Assembly: GCF_006385555.1 (NCBI RefSeq) | Contig: NZ_CP041036.1 | Span: 3,658,001 to 3,722,000, forward strand | Reading direction: 5' to 3' | Source of the DNA: Shewanella polaris | Lineage (GTDB): Bacteria > Pseudomonadota > Gammaproteobacteria > Enterobacterales > Shewanellaceae | DNA length: 64,000 nucleotides | In this document: piece after piece, positions 63,854 to 64,000 of the stretch | How positions within the stretch are numbered: the first letter of the stretch is position 1 | How the letters are laid out: each line of letters opens with the position of its first letter | Made by a program: the position numbers and the translations under genes | Notes under the pieces: model-generated | Told to the model about the DNA's origin: nothing | What the model saw: the letters and a program-made list of their open reading frames with translations, nothing else | The model's database searches: none

Positions 63854-64000
63854 TTTTTATAGAAATATATTTATATGTTGAGTGTGTTTCAGATAGCTTT
63901 TGAGGTCAAGCTACGGGGTCTTATACCAAAGTAGGGATTGCTATTAATAATTTGTTATGCATATATACTCACTTTGTCGATAAACTATAATCCTGTTAAT
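63854..64000. other. Upstream region of the CstA-type gene, window end
   Basis: 147 bp with TTATACCAA near 63923, a short sequence that also occurs at 43910-43918. No promoter or gene was recognised before the window ends. Confidence 0.3.

Overview
The window looks like chromosomal DNA from a marine gammaproteobacterium of the genus Shewanella or a close relative. This is inferred from gene content and protein similarity recalled from memory: NAD-malic enzyme, RlhA, dodecin, MetE/MetR, HemG beside a b-type cytochrome, several GGDEF proteins, polyferredoxin and formate dehydrogenase, and a rhombosortase-type GlyGly C-terminus. The DNA is moderately AT-rich, genes are dense on both strands, and no rRNA, tRNA, CRISPR array, prophage or intact insertion sequence was seen.

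Layout. 1-6.6 kb: end of a DUF1456 gene, maeA, a small DUF3069-like gene, a TPR/GGDEF cyclase, queG and dodecin. 6.8-13.3 kb: metE and metR diverge from a region with MetJ boxes and MetR-like sites, then an HDOD gene and a BtuB-type receptor behind a cobalamin riboswitch. 14-20.6 kb: housekeeping genes (DUF3622, rlhA, phosphoribosyltransferase, DnaJ-related, DsbA-like, cytochrome b, hemG). 20.8-26.5 kb: an iron-type locus (porin, imelysin, di-heme DUF1111 lipoprotein) diverging from an MFS carrier across a Fur box. 26.6-35.4 kb: TIGR03899-like and PilZ-like genes, then an electrophile/redox cluster (GST, DJ-1/PfpI, CurA-like reductase) facing an OhrR-type MarR regulator, a PAS-GGDEF cyclase, an amidohydrolase and a ketopantoate reductase-like gene.

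35.6-40.3 kb is the most unusual part. It encodes a 1101-residue one-component regulator that joins a winged helix, a STAND NTPase, one membrane segment and a TPR-like region. Two paralogous small proteins follow, one without and one with a signal peptide, each followed by the same duplicated flank. 40.7-44 kb holds another GGDEF gene, a decayed divergent gene pair, a SIMPL protein and a MITE-like element.

44-53.6 kb: a five-module formate dehydrogenase fusion (Cys at the selenocysteine position) behind a CRP-like site, a second-type Lgt, an RluA-type pseudouridine synthase, a DUF2057 protein, YbaK, a TDT-family transporter and a divergent LysR gene. 53.8-58.7 kb: a self-contained sigma-54 module, with an activator whose PAS-like domain is Cys-rich, tandem 20-bp upstream repeats, a near-consensus -24/-12 promoter and a 1032-residue secreted Asp-box protein with a GlyGly-type C-terminus. 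A gene remnant next to it suggests it was inserted. 59-64 kb: an alpha/beta hydrolase, an M14-type peptidase, a NapH-like polyferredoxin and a CstA-family transporter.

Protein names rest on motif and family recognition by eye; no database search was run.
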